Assembly (NCBI GenBank): GCA_030685065.1
Contig: JAUXQH010000160.1
Coordinates: forward strand, 1 to 64,000
DNA from: Pseudomonadota bacterium
GTDB taxonomy: Bacteria > Myxococcota_A > UBA796 > SXON01
Length of the DNA: 64,000 nucleotides
Direction of reading: 5' to 3'
The notes under the pieces are model-generated. The model saw nothing but the letters and a program-made list of their open reading frames with translations, was not told where the DNA came from and made no database searches. The translations under genes were made by a program, and so were the position numbers. This document shows, one piece after another, positions 1-7,751 of the stretch. How positions within the stretch are numbered: position 1 is the first letter of the stretch; every line of letters begins with the position of its first letter.

Positions 1-506
1 CGCTCGACGTCGCTGTAGGCGAGGTCGAGCGCCGCCGCGCCGCTGCCGCCGGCGTCCACGAACGCATACAGGTTCGCCTGCCGATAGCGCGGCGCGTAGA
101 CTCGACAAGCGGCGTTGAAAGCCCCGGCCTGCCCAGGTAGCACGTCCCGGTCGGTGTACCCATCGGCCGCTCGGTCACCCGGGGGCTCGTTCCAACCAGC
201 GCGATTCGCCCATGTCGTACCATGTACGAAGAAACAGTCGGCGGGTGCAGCAGACTGAGCCTCCGGCAGTGCGCTAGGCGGGGCGATGTCAGCGTTGTCG
301 CGCGATTCAGGGAGCGCCGCCCACGCCCGCGCATCACCGTAGTCCGGCGTGGGTGGAACGGTGGCGGCGGCGAAGGCCCCCGGTGGGCGAACCACGGCAA
401 GCAAGGCGTGGCGCGCGATGACGTGGCAGCCGCCGAGGAGGAAGCACATTCCGCCGAGCGCTGCGATCTGCGCGGTGACCACAGGACCCTGGCGCCGATA
501 CCACAT
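1..506 (-). CDS. DUF3089 family alpha/beta hydrolase, membrane-anchored (partial at left edge)
   Basis: The minus-strand frame is open from about 600 down to base 1 and encodes a convincing protein that leaves the window, so the C-terminal part is missing. A hydrophobic N-terminal stretch (VVTAQIAALGGMCFLLGGC) is followed by the DUF3089 signatures: DYGDARAWAALP, then ADCFFVHGTTW, NRAGWNEPP, a block reading FNAACRVYAPRYRQA, and LDLAYSDVER at the very edge. DUF3089 proteins are lysophospholipase-like alpha/beta hydrolases; the nucleophile Ser motif should lie just outside the window. I chose the ATG at 506, but in-frame GTG codons at 530 and 539 would add a second hydrophobic segment, so the true start may be further upstream. 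Substrate unknown. Confidence 0.82.
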   Translation of the reverse strand, partial: MWYRRQGPVVTAQIAALGGMCFLLGGCHVIARHALLAVVRPPGAFAAATVPPTPDYGDARAWAALPESRDNADIAPPSALPEAQSAAPADCFFVHGTTWANRAGWNEPPGDRAADGYTDRDVLPGQAGAFNAACRVYAPRYRQANLYAFVDAGGSGAAALDLAYSDVE

Positions 507-1195
507 GCGAACGAGTATCCCGTGCGCCACCCGAGGCACCAGTACCAGAGCTGCGGCAAGGAGCGCGCTTGGCGCTGGTGACCGGTGGCCCGCACCGTCG
601 CACGGCCCCTCGGTTTGGGGGACGGTCGAGCCCGATCGCGCGGAGTCTCCAAACCACGCCCTTGTGCGACGCCGCCACGATGCTCCTCTGCGCGGCGTTC
701 ATCGGGCGGCATAGAGGGGCCCGCTCGACCTCCGAGGCGCTCACGAATCCGGAATACTACACGCCGGCCAGCGGGCGGCACCTCGGCCGCGCGAAAGGTT
801 TCAGCCACGGGTGCCCGCCTCAACCGCATCACGCTCACGGAAGACCGCTCGCCCGGCATCCGCGTGACCTCAGTCCCCGTGATCGTGGATCCTCTCCCCT
901 GCGAAACGCCGCTCCTTCCAATAACTGGCCGACGTGCTGCTCAGTTCGAGCGAAGACGCCCGAACTGGCCCGGGCGCACGAAGCATCGCCGTGGATCTCC
1001 GCCTCGTCGCGTGCGCCCGGGACATGCGCTGCCCGTCGAAGACCCCGGGCACCAGCGGCCAAGATGGCCCGCGCGGGGACGCGCGGGAGGCCCCCCTGGC
1101 CACGTCCGAAGTTGTCTACGCGTTCACCGAAAGTGCGCAGCTCCTCGGCGGACGGCGGTACACCCCGAGCTCGTGACTCTCGCACGCTTGACGCT
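507..1195. other. Stretch with no recognisable gene
   Basis: About 690 bases between the DUF3089 gene and the nucleotidyltransferase pair. Open frames exist on both strands, as expected at this GC content, but their translations are Arg/Pro/Ala-rich and resemble no family I know. Part of 507-600 may belong to the N-terminus of the DUF3089 gene. I see no RNA gene or convincing repeat. A decayed gene is possible but I cannot show it. Confidence 0.5.
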
Positions 1196-1726
1196 CTAAA
1201 CGTCGCGATCCGTATCGCCGCTACGCGCCCCGAACGGGACGCCGCGATCGTCTTCGATCGGCGCACCCGCCTCTCGAAGAAGTTCAATGTCCAGAAGATC
1301 CTTTGGCCGGCCCGCCGCCCGCTTGTTGCGAACGAGCTCACGCAAGCCCAGGAATGGCATGATCACGTTGCCGACGCGTGCTTGAAGGCGCCCCTGCCAC
1401 GCCTCGTCGAACGTTACACCGTCGATCTGGGTGAGGACGTCGATCCGACGCGGCGGAAGGCCCATCTGGTAAATCGAGCCGGGGCGCCCCAGGTCTTCGA
1501 CGCCGAGTCCATGCACGTCGACAGGGGCCCCGAATCGACGCAACCCGCTCAGGACACGTTCCGCATTGACCGGGTCCGGGCGCACCCACACGTCGAGGTC
1601 GCCGGTGAACCGGGGGGCGCCGTTGGCGGCCAAGGCGAATGCCCCGACCAGCAGGAACTCGACATCCTCGTCGAGAAAGGCCATCAGTAGGTCGAGAAAG
1701 TCCTCGTTCAGCGAAGGCGCGGTCAC
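1196..1726 (-). CDS. Nucleotidyltransferase-fold protein (MNT/AbiEii/DUF6036-like), possible toxin
   Basis: A 176-residue soluble protein with the signature of minimal nucleotidyltransferases: LLVGAFALAANG around residues 26-36, then R39-x-T41-x-D43-L-D45 as the two metal-binding acids, and a third acid at D96 in PPRRIDVLTQIDG. The C-terminal NKRAAGRPKDLLDIELL motif is typical of the stand-alone family near DUF6036 and AbiEii. Such proteins often form toxin-antitoxin or phage-resistance modules that modify tRNA or protein with nucleotides, but many members are untested. The usual GG of the fold is VGA here. The start is the GTG that overlaps the upstream small gene as GTGA (1723-1726), implying translational coupling. 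Confidence 0.8.
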   Translation of the reverse strand: MTAPSLNEDFLDLLMAFLDEDVEFLLVGAFALAANGAPRFTGDLDVWVRPDPVNAERVLSGLRRFGAPVDVHGLGVEDLGRPGSIYQMGLPPRRIDVLTQIDGVTFDEAWQGRLQARVGNVIMPFLGLRELVRNKRAAGRPKDLLDIELLREAGAPIEDDRGVPFGARSGDTDRDV

Positions 1727-1959
1727 TTCGACTCAGGCGGTCGAATCACCCGCCCCGGCATGTCGGCCCGGGTGTAGCTGGGCAGCGGTGCCCCGCGGAG
1801 CGCCCAGCCGGCCTCGGCCAGCTCCCGCATGACCGCAACGCGCTGTTCCGCCGTGGTCTCGTCCACGCGCATCGCCCGGTGCTCGGTGCGGAGCTCTGCC
1901 GTCCACGTTGCGCGGCGCCGGGCGGCACGGGCTTCAAACGCTTCGTCGGCCATCTTCAA
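1723..1959 (-). CDS. Small charged protein preceding the nucleotidyltransferase, possible antitoxin or partner
   Basis: A 78-residue protein rich in Arg, Glu and Ala, with no membrane segment or signal peptide and a probably helical first half (ADEAFEARAARRRATW...). I do not recognise its family. Its stop overlaps the start of the nucleotidyltransferase gene by four bases (GTGA), so the two are almost certainly cotranscribed and their stoichiometry coupled. Size, order and overlap fit the layout of a type II-like antitoxin followed by its enzyme, but no DNA-binding motif is evident, so antitoxin is only an inference. The end AGWALRGAPLPSYTRADMPG may be a separate segment that contacts the partner. 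Confidence 0.62.
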   Translation of the reverse strand: MKMADEAFEARAARRRATWTAELRTEHRAMRVDETTAEQRVAVMRELAEAGWALRGAPLPSYTRADMPGRVIRPPESK

Positions 1960-2299
1960 GGAGGATAACCCGGCGGCCGCCTCGATCCCTGCTCAATAAT
2001 GCAGAGCCGCCGCCAGCTCCCTGCCGCAGCGATCGCGCGCGTCTCGCGGTCCGATCGAGCCCGCCGGCCTCGGGCTGGCCGGCTGCCGGCGTGAGGGGCC
2101 CAGGGCCGTCATCCGTCCTGCCCCACTCGCGCCCCCTTGAACAGGGAACCCCTGTCGCCGGGCTTACCGGCGCCCAGCGCGCCCCATCGCAACGCAACAT
2201 CCTGATTCACAGGGAGGATGCGGTCACCGAACGTGTTGAGCAAGCCCTTCAGCCCGTCCTCGAGACGGGTCCGGCGCGAGCCAGGTTCGAACCGTGGGG
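1960..2299. other. Intergenic region, nothing recognised
   Basis: About 340 bases upstream of both the minus-strand nucleotidyltransferase pair and the plus-strand secreted protein at 2312. It should carry the promoters of both. The palindrome GGTTCGAACC at 2284-2293 looks like a tRNA T-loop at first sight, but no cloverleaf surrounds it. Confidence 0.4.
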
Positions 2300-2305
2300 T
2301 ATGCT
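2300..2305 (+). promoter_or_regulatory. Candidate -10 box for a leaderless transcript
   Basis: TATGCT lies six bases before the GTG at 2312. It matches TANNNT, and the spacing would place the transcription start at or next to the start codon. No Shine-Dalgarno sequence is seen for this gene. Confidence 0.35.
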
Positions 2306-2311
2306 CCGTCG

Positions 2312-2845
2312 GTGATCCTTCCGGTCATCCTCCTCGTCGCCGGCCATGCCGCCCGCGCGGCCGCCTTCCCGTGGGAGGAGTGCGGAGACCAGCTCGGCCC
2401 GGCGTGGTTCGTCGTCGCTCGACCGGACGATGGGCGGGGCCGCGCCTACGGCACGTTCCGTTGCCAGAGCCTCGCCTTCGGAGAGTTGCCCTGTCGGGCC
2501 GCGGTGGCGGTCGGAAGGATGGACGTCGTTACCACGCGATCCAACGGCACCCTCTTCTACCAGCTGCGCGCGATGAAATCGGGCACCACCCAGGGCATCC
2601 TCGCGTTCTTCACCGGTCACGGTGGGGGTACCGCGTACTGCCCGCTGCCGAACCCACGCGGCGCGGCGTTTCCTCTTCAGCCGGGTGCGCTGCTCTCCAC
2701 TTGGCTTAGCGACGAGAGGACTGCCGGACGCCTCGCCTCGGGCCTGGAGGTCCACACCTGGGCCTGCCCCGGCGGGGATTCGATCGGGCGCCCGGACCTT
2801 TCCCCCCTCGGGCTGGTGCACGTGCCGCACGAGCCCGTGCCGTAG
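2312..2845 (+). CDS. Secreted protein of an uncharacterised family (paralogue of 54482-55042)
   Basis: A 177-residue protein starting with a signal peptide (MILPVILLVAGHAARAAA) followed by FPWEECGDQLGPAWFVV. I chose the GTG at 2312 because it makes a compact signal peptide like that of its relative; a GTG at 2294 is also possible. The body has paired cysteines (FRCQSLAF...LPCRAAVAVGR), a LFYQLRAMKSGTTQGILAFF segment and a final VHTWACP. The protein at 54482-55042 shows the same order: FDCAGLFF...VACTQTVGLGK, LLELRYLPFGDITGIMGFF, LHVWTCP. No catalytic motif is seen. Probably periplasmic or extracellular and disulfide-bonded; function unknown. Confidence 0.75.
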   Translation: MILPVILLVAGHAARAAAFPWEECGDQLGPAWFVVARPDDGRGRAYGTFRCQSLAFGELPCRAAVAVGRMDVVTTRSNGTLFYQLRAMKSGTTQGILAFFTGHGGGTAYCPLPNPRGAAFPLQPGALLSTWLSDERTAGRLASGLEVHTWACPGGDSIGRPDLSPLGLVHVPHEPVP

Positions 2846-3092
2846 GCAGTCGGCGGTGCTCGGTGCCCTGGTCGCTGGGCTGGATCCACCGGAAGGATCC
2901 CCCAGCGGACGGTCGGGAATCATGTCCGTGTGAAAGTCGCTTGATCGCCTGGTCCAAACGAGTATTCAGGACGCTCGCGCAGCTGATCGCGACAGAGGTC
3001 GCCCCACGACCGGCCGTGGCCCGACCTCTGTCCGGTCGACCCCCTCGTCGCCTCGTTCGGCCATGCGCGGCCATGCCACCAGATGGCGGCGA

Positions 3093-3494
3093 TCAGTCGT
3101 TCGTCACGCAGGGATCGCACGTCACGTCCACCTCGAAGGAGCAGACGCAACACTCGGCACCGGCGTCCGCGGCGCATGTCCCGGTCTCCTGCGACAACAC
3201 CTGATCGCCGGACGACGCGTACGACTCGCAGGTCAGCGTCTCCCTGACCGTCGGGCTCTCGCTCCCCGTACACGCGCCGCTCGACTCCAACGTGCCTGGA
3301 GCGCACACGATGCGCGCGTCGCCCTCCAACGGCTCCCCCTCCGGCGTGCACGCCGTATCAGCAGGCGAGTCGGAGTCCGAGTCCGAGTCCGACGGCGCCC
3401 CGGTATCATCGTCCGCAGGCGAGTCCGAGGAAGGCCCCGAGCACGCGGCAAGAAGCACCCAGATCAGGAAAGCCAACCCATGGTTGCTCGACAT
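3093..3494 (-). CDS. Small Cys-rich lipoprotein with Asp/Ser spacer
   Basis: A 133-residue lipoprotein. The N-terminus MSSNHGLAFLIWVLLAACSG carries a lipobox (LAAC), then a short low-complexity linker (DDDTGAPSDSDSDSDSPAD), then a cysteine-rich C-terminal part ending CCVCSFEVDVTCDPC, probably disulfide-bonded. The ATG at 3494 has GGAG nine bases upstream; an ATG at 3509 would add five residues before the signal peptide. It is divergent from the P-loop gene at 3560, leaving 65 bases for both promoters. The Asp/Ser linker links it to the longer Asp-Thr lipoproteins in this window. Function not recognisable. Confidence 0.7.
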   Translation of the reverse strand: MSSNHGLAFLIWVLLAACSGPSSDSPADDDTGAPSDSDSDSDSPADTACTPEGEPLEGDARIVCAPGTLESSGACTGSESPTVRETLTCESYASSGDQVLSQETGTCAADAGAECCVCSFEVDVTCDPCVTND

Positions 3495-3559
3495 GCCCGA
3501 CCGCTCCATCTTGAATCGCCACCAAATACCATGGCCAGGATCGATGTTACCGGGTTCCC

Positions 3560-4156
3560 ATGATCGGCGGCCTCGACTCCCGAGGAGTTCTCGTACTCGG
3601 CGCCGCGGGAAGCGGCACGTCCACCCTCGGGAGCAGGCTGGCGTTGCGGCTCGGCTGGCGACATGTCGATCTCGACACGGTCCTTTGGGCGCCCACCAAC
3701 CCACCCTTCACGGCCATGAACCCGCCCGCCACGCGCACCCGCCTCCTCGGGCTGTCGCTCGAGGGTGCCATCGGCTGGGTGCTCTCCGGATCGCCGGGCG
3801 CCTGGTCCGATTTCCTGGTGCAGCGGCTGCTGCTGAGCGTGTTTCTCCAGGCCCCGACCGCCCTGCGAGTGGCTCGACTGAAGGAACGCGAGGCCCGCCG
3901 GCATGGCATCGCTATCGACGTAGGAAACGCGCTCCACGTCCAGCACGAAGCGTTCCTCGCATGGGCCGCGCTCTACGATGAGGGCCCGCCCGAAGGCCGC
4001 AGCTTGCGTCGACACGAGGCGTGGCTGGCAAGCAGTCGCGCGCCAGTACTCAGGCTCAGCTCCACCCACTCGGTCGACCACCTCCTCAACGCGGCGCTGG
4101 CGCATCCTGCCCTCGCCAGCCTCGGCCCGGATCTCGGCCGACGAGCACAATCCTAG
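3560..4156 (+). CDS. P-loop NTPase, adenylate/shikimate-kinase-like
   Basis: A 198-residue soluble protein with a Walker A motif near the N-terminus (LVLGAAGSGTSTLG, residues 11-24), followed by RLGWRHVDLDTVLWAP. That order (P-loop, then HxDLDxxxW) is seen in small nucleoside-kinase-like proteins such as the FlaR/topology-modulation group. The later LRVARLKEREARRHG region may be a lid. The phosphate acceptor is unknown. It converges on the LysR gene, and the two stop codons overlap in the palindrome CTAG (4153-4156), so the genes share four bases with no room for a separate terminator. Confidence 0.7.
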   Translation: MIGGLDSRGVLVLGAAGSGTSTLGSRLALRLGWRHVDLDTVLWAPTNPPFTAMNPPATRTRLLGLSLEGAIGWVLSGSPGAWSDFLVQRLLLSVFLQAPTALRVARLKEREARRHGIAIDVGNALHVQHEAFLAWAALYDEGPPEGRSLRRHEAWLASSRAPVLRLSSTHSVDHLLNAALAHPALASLGPDLGRRAQS

Positions 4157-5079
4157 TCCGGCACCCCCCACGGCGGCTCACGAAACCACTCCACGAGGTG
4201 GTCGACCAGCGCCTTGACCTTGGCGGGGGGGCGGTGTCCATGGGCATGGACGGCCTGGCAGGGCAGCTCGTTCAATGCGAACTCGGGGAGCACCCGCACG
4301 AGGCGACCCGCGCGCACGGCCTCCCCCACGATGAACCACGGCCCCACCACGAGCCCGGCCCCCTCCTCCGCGAGCAAGGTGAGCAGCGTGCCGTCGTTCG
4401 TGGTGATCGGCCCCGCGATCGGCACGGAGAGCGCGCCGTCGGCGGTCTGGAACCGCCACTCCTGGTCGCGCGAGACGTTGGCGTAGCGGAGGCAGGCGTG
4501 ATCGGCGAGGCCGAGCGGATGGCGCGGCGTGCCGTGGCGGGCGAGGTAGGCGGGCGACGCGCAGCACACGCCGATGTCGCGCGCAAAGCGACGGGCGACG
4601 AGCTCGGGATCGCGCACGACGCCGAACCGCAACACGACATCCCAGCCCCCGCCCACCACGTCGACCACGTCGTCTTGCAGGATCATCTCGATGTGGACGG
4701 CCGGATAGCGCTCGGCAAAGCGGGCGAGCGGGGCGGCGAGCCAACGTTGCCCGAAGGAGACGGGCCCGTTGATGCGGAGCCGCCCGTGCGGCGCGTCGGC
4801 CTCTCCCGCGGCCACCATGCGGGCCTCCGCGGCGGCCCGTGCCACGCGCGCGCACGACGGATACACCTCGGTGCCCGCCGGAGTGAGGCCCACGCGGCGC
4901 GACGTCCGGTGCAGGAGGCGCACACCCAGGCGCTGCTCGAGCCGGGCCACCTTCGCGCTCACGACGGACTTCGCGAGGCCGAGCGCCGCGGCCGCCGCGG
5001 TGAAGGAGCCGTGCTCGGCCACCGAGGCGAACACCACCATGCCCGCCACATCGTCCGGGTCGAATCGAGCGGCGTCCAT
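4153..5079 (-). CDS. LysR-family transcriptional regulator
   Basis: A 308-residue protein with an N-terminal winged helix-turn-helix (FASVAEHGSFTAAAAALGLA, then SVVSAKVARLEQRLGVRLLHRTSRRV) and a C-terminal LysR substrate-binding domain beginning GRLRINGPVSFGQRWLAAPL. Length and both domains are standard for the family. The ATG at 5079 (MDAARFDPDDVAGMVVF) gives the normal N-terminus; the frame stays open upstream to 5280 but that part is not family-like and would overlap the neighbouring gene. It is transcribed away from the yceI-like gene, with a T-N11-A dyad between them (5119-5134), so it probably regulates itself and that gene. Ligand unknown. Confidence 0.93.
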   Translation of the reverse strand: MDAARFDPDDVAGMVVFASVAEHGSFTAAAAALGLAKSVVSAKVARLEQRLGVRLLHRTSRRVGLTPAGTEVYPSCARVARAAAEARMVAAGEADAPHGRLRINGPVSFGQRWLAAPLARFAERYPAVHIEMILQDDVVDVVGGGWDVVLRFGVVRDPELVARRFARDIGVCCASPAYLARHGTPRHPLGLADHACLRYANVSRDQEWRFQTADGALSVPIAGPITTNDGTLLTLLAEEGAGLVVGPWFIVGEAVRAGRLVRVLPEFALNELPCQAVHAHGHRPPAKVKALVDHLVEWFREPPWGVPD

Positions 5080-5118
5080 GCCCGCGACGTAGCCCGCGCG
5101 CCCGGCGGCGGCACCATC

Positions 5119-5134
5119 GTTCGGATTTCCGAAC
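5119..5134. promoter_or_regulatory. Probable LysR-type operator (T-N11-A dyad)
   Basis: GTTCGGATTTCCGAAC is a perfect 6-4-6 inverted repeat containing T-N11-A, the consensus of LysR recognition sites. It lies between the divergent LysR gene (start 5079) and the yceI-like gene (start 5210), 40 bases before the first and 75 before the second, as expected for autoregulation and activation of the neighbour. Confidence 0.6.
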
Positions 5135-5209
5135 AGTGTGTCCGACCGGCCGCCTCTGTCCCCGCCCACCGGGCCCGCGTAGATGGCTTGCACCAACCAG
5201 GTGTTCACC

Positions 5210-5803
5210 ATGACCCTCACGATGCTCCGCCCCTTCGCCCTCCTCGGCCTCCTGGCCTCCTCCTCCGCGTTCGCCGCCACCTACGATGTCGACGCCACGC
5301 ACAGTCGCGTCGGCTTCAGCGTCACCCACATGATGGTCAGCACGGTGCGTGGCGAGTTCGGTTCCGCCAGCGGCACGGTCGATTGGGATCCGGCCAACGT
5401 GGGCGCCACCAAGGTCAACGCCACCGTGGGCGTGACCTCGATCGACACCCGCGACGCCAAGCGCGACGATCACCTCCGCTCCCCCGACTTCTTCGACGTC
5501 GCGAAGTTCGCCGAGGCGAAGTTCGTCTCCAAGTCGGTCAAGAACATCACCGCCGAGGGCTTTGACCTCGTGGGTGACCTCACGATCCACGGCGTCACGA
5601 AGGAGACCACCTTCAAGGTGAAGAACCTCCCCGCCGACCGCAAGGATCCCTGGGGCAACATGAAGACCGGCACGCGCGCCACCGCCACCATCAATCGCCA
5701 GGACTTCGGCGTGAAGTGGAACACCCAGCTCGACGGCGGCGGCTATGTCGTCGGGGACGAAGTGGCGATCGAGCTCGACATCGAGCTGGCGCGGAAGAAG
5801 TAG
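5210..5803 (+). CDS. YceI family periplasmic lipid-binding protein
   Basis: A 197-residue protein with a signal peptide (MTLTMLRPFALLGLLASSSAFA) followed directly by the YceI lipocalin-like fold: TYDVDATHSRVGFSVTHMMV, VRGEFGSASGTVDWD, then LRSPDFFDVAKF and LVGDLTIHGVTKETTF, ending with an acidic strand before RKK. YceI proteins bind isoprenoid or other lipid chains in the periplasm. The ATG at 5210 has AGGTG six bases upstream; an ATG at 5222 is also possible. The gene is divergent from a LysR regulator with a dyad in between, so it is probably under its control, for example in response to acid, osmotic or membrane stress. The specific ligand cannot be told. Confidence 0.93.
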   Translation: MTLTMLRPFALLGLLASSSAFAATYDVDATHSRVGFSVTHMMVSTVRGEFGSASGTVDWDPANVGATKVNATVGVTSIDTRDAKRDDHLRSPDFFDVAKFAEAKFVSKSVKNITAEGFDLVGDLTIHGVTKETTFKVKNLPADRKDPWGNMKTGTRATATINRQDFGVKWNTQLDGGGYVVGDEVAIELDIELARKK

Positions 5804-5945
5804 AGGGCGCCATGGGGGCGGGGGCTCGGCGGCGGCCCCCCTCCTCGCGGACGACACGCGCGCGCGCAGACCGGGTAGCCAGTACGCCCGAGCGCGTTCT
5901 GGCCAGTGGTTCGGGCGGGTTTGGTAACCCGCCGGGAACAAGGGA

Positions 5946-5951
5946 TAGGCT
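5946..5951 (+). promoter_or_regulatory. Candidate -10 box before mutH
   Basis: TAGGCT ends eight bases before the mutH ATG at 5960, with GCGCGCAC between. It fits TANNNT placed for a leaderless or nearly leaderless transcript, and no ribosome binding site is visible. Confidence 0.35.
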
Positions 5952-5959
5952 GCGCGCAC

Positions 5960-6622
5960 ATGCTCCGCCGTGCTCCGCCCACCTCCCTTCCCGAGCTCGA
6001 GGCCCGCGCGGCGGCCCTCACGGGCGTCTCGCTCGCCCGGCTGGCCGCCGAGCTCGGCTCGTCGGTGCCCGCCGACCTGCGCCGGGCCAAGGGTTGGGTG
6101 GGCCAGCTCGTCGAGGCGGCGCTCGGCGGGGAGGGCGGCTCGCGCCCCGAGCCCGACTTCGCCGCCCTCGGGGTCGAGCTCAAGACGATCCCCGTCGGAA
6201 GGGACGGCGGCCCGCGCGAGTCGACGTTCGTCTGTACGGCGCCGATCGAGGGCGCGTTCGAGGCGTGTTGGGAGACATCCCGCGTGCGCCGGAAGCTCGC
6301 GCACGTGCTCTGGGTGCCGATCGCGGGCGAGCGCGGTGATCCACCCGGCGCCCGGACGATCGGCACGCCACGGCTGTGGGTGCCAACTCCCATCGAGGAA
6401 GCCACGCTCGCCGGCGACTGGCTGCAGCTCTCCGAGCTGATCGCGGGCGGCGAGCTGCACCGGATCCACGGCCGCCTCGGCGCCGTGCTCCAGCTACGAC
6501 CCAAGGCGGCCAACGCGGCGGACTACGCGTGGATGGTCGACGAGGAGGGCGACTGGGTGCGAGCCGTCCCGTTCGGGTTCTACCTGCGGGCGCGGTTCAC
6601 GCGCGGCGTGCTGCGGTCGTAG
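5960..6622 (+). CDS. mutH: DNA mismatch repair endonuclease MutH
   Basis: A 220-residue protein that reads like MutH throughout: LRRAKGWVGQLVEAALG, PEPDFAALGVELKTIPV, ESTFVCTAPIEG, VRRKLAHVLWVPIAGER, LQLRPKAANA and the final FGFYLRARFTRGVL. The catalytic D-(6)-E-x-K set is intact as D66, E73 and K75, with the spacing of E. coli D70, E77, K79. MutH nicks the unmethylated strand at hemimethylated GATC sites when activated by MutS and MutL. It is well known only from gammaproteobacteria with Dam methylation. No dam, mutS or mutL gene is in this window, so an alternative role as a GATC-type nuclease is possible. The ATG at 5960 gives the expected length. Confidence 0.93.
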   Translation: MLRRAPPTSLPELEARAAALTGVSLARLAAELGSSVPADLRRAKGWVGQLVEAALGGEGGSRPEPDFAALGVELKTIPVGRDGGPRESTFVCTAPIEGAFEACWETSRVRRKLAHVLWVPIAGERGDPPGARTIGTPRLWVPTPIEEATLAGDWLQLSELIAGGELHRIHGRLGAVLQLRPKAANAADYAWMVDEEGDWVRAVPFGFYLRARFTRGVLRS

Positions 6623-6689
6623 CGAGTGAGGCTGGCCAGCGGACGAGTTCGGAATACGTGCCGAGCACGCCGCGCGGAGGGCGCGTCTG

Positions 6690-7751
6690 ATGAAACGACC
6701 GAGCTACCGGAGCCTCCTCGTCCTCACCCTCGGGGTCGCCTGCGGAGGCGACGGACCGCAGGAGGCGGATACCTCCTCGTACACCCCACCGGCCACGGCC
6801 CACTGGATGGCGGACGTGTTCGCCGACCGCCCGGATGCCCAGGTCGGCCGGATCCTCTTGCCGGGGGCGTTCAACTCGACCTCGTACGCGTGTGACGCCG
6901 CCAACGGCATCTCTCCGGACGCGCCCGAAATCGTGCTGGCGCTGTGGGGGGCGGAGGACACCCCGGACGACGATCCGAACCGCCAGCGTGTCGTCGATTG
7001 GGCAAAGACCCAGGGCCGCCCCCTCGGGCAGCAGCTCGAGGACGGTATCCGCTTCGTGGAGCTGAACGTCACCCTGAAGGACGGCGTGGTCACGACCTGG
7101 CACAGCGTCTACGGGGTCCCGTTGGACGACGTGCTCGATGAAGTCGTGGCCTTCGCCCTCGCCTGGCCCGACGAGGTGGTGGTGCTCACCTTCGGGCTCA
7201 CCCTCGACAGCACGGACTGGCCGCTCCTGGCCGACTCCCTCACCGCGCCGCGAGGCGACGGCGCCTCCCTCTGCGATCTGGTCTACGACGGCCCGGAGGA
7301 CGCCGCGCTCGCGTCGCTTTCGGACGTTCGCGCCAGCGGACGGAACCTGATCTGGGCTCCCGACGGCGAGCTGCGCACCTGGCTCGACACACGGGGCGAC
7401 TGCCCCCTGTCGCACGGCACCACCGACCGGATCTGGTCGATTACCGTCACGCCCGAAGGGGTCGAGTCCGCGATCGACGCCTCCGTCGGCACCCGTGATC
7501 CGCAGCACCTGCTGGTCAACGATTTTGTCTTCTCGCTGGATGGCTCGGCCACCGTCTTGGAACAGGCGGGCTACATCTCGACCTACGCCGGCGTCAGGGA
7601 AGCCAGTCAGGCCCTCGGCTTCTTGGGAGATTTTCCAGGGCGGCTGATCGAGGGTCACGACGCCGAGGGGAACATGAACGTCCTCGCGGGCGCGTATTAC
7701 GAGGACACGAACCTGGTCGAGGCCGCCATCGCGGAGAACGGGGCGCGGTAG
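6690..7751 (+). CDS. PI-PLC X-domain-like lipoprotein, first catalytic His replaced
   Basis: A 353-residue lipoprotein (lipobox GVAC at residues 15-18). After a short linker comes a fold like the phosphatidylinositol-specific phospholipase C X domain: QVGRILLPGAFNSTSYACD, a long loop, QQLEDGIRFVELNVTLKDG, then VVTTWHSVYGVPLDDVLDEV. In active enzymes the first block reads LPGTHNS or similar with a catalytic His; here that position is Phe61, while the second His (H138) is kept. The protein is therefore either inactive, uses another residue, or has shifted to binding. An ATG at 6690 has GGAGG nine bases upstream. It converges on the CAP-domain gene across a hairpin. Confidence 0.78.
   Translation: MKRPSYRSLLVLTLGVACGGDGPQEADTSSYTPPATAHWMADVFADRPDAQVGRILLPGAFNSTSYACDAANGISPDAPEIVLALWGAEDTPDDDPNRQRVVDWAKTQGRPLGQQLEDGIRFVELNVTLKDGVVTTWHSVYGVPLDDVLDEVVAFALAWPDEVVVLTFGLTLDSTDWPLLADSLTAPRGDGASLCDLVYDGPEDAALASLSDVRASGRNLIWAPDGELRTWLDTRGDCPLSHGTTDRIWSITVTPEGVESAIDASVGTRDPQHLLVNDFVFSLDGSATVLEQAGYISTYAGVREASQALGFLGDFPGRLIEGHDAEGNMNVLAGAYYEDTNLVEAAIAENGAR

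Noticed and set aside
835-1341. A minus-strand frame of 168 codons overlapping the nucleotidyltransferase gene.
   Set aside because: The translation has no recognisable domain, and it overlaps a better-supported gene.
2276-2310. tRNA-like GGTTCGAACC sequence.
   Set aside because: No acceptor stem, anticodon arm or CCA region fits around it.
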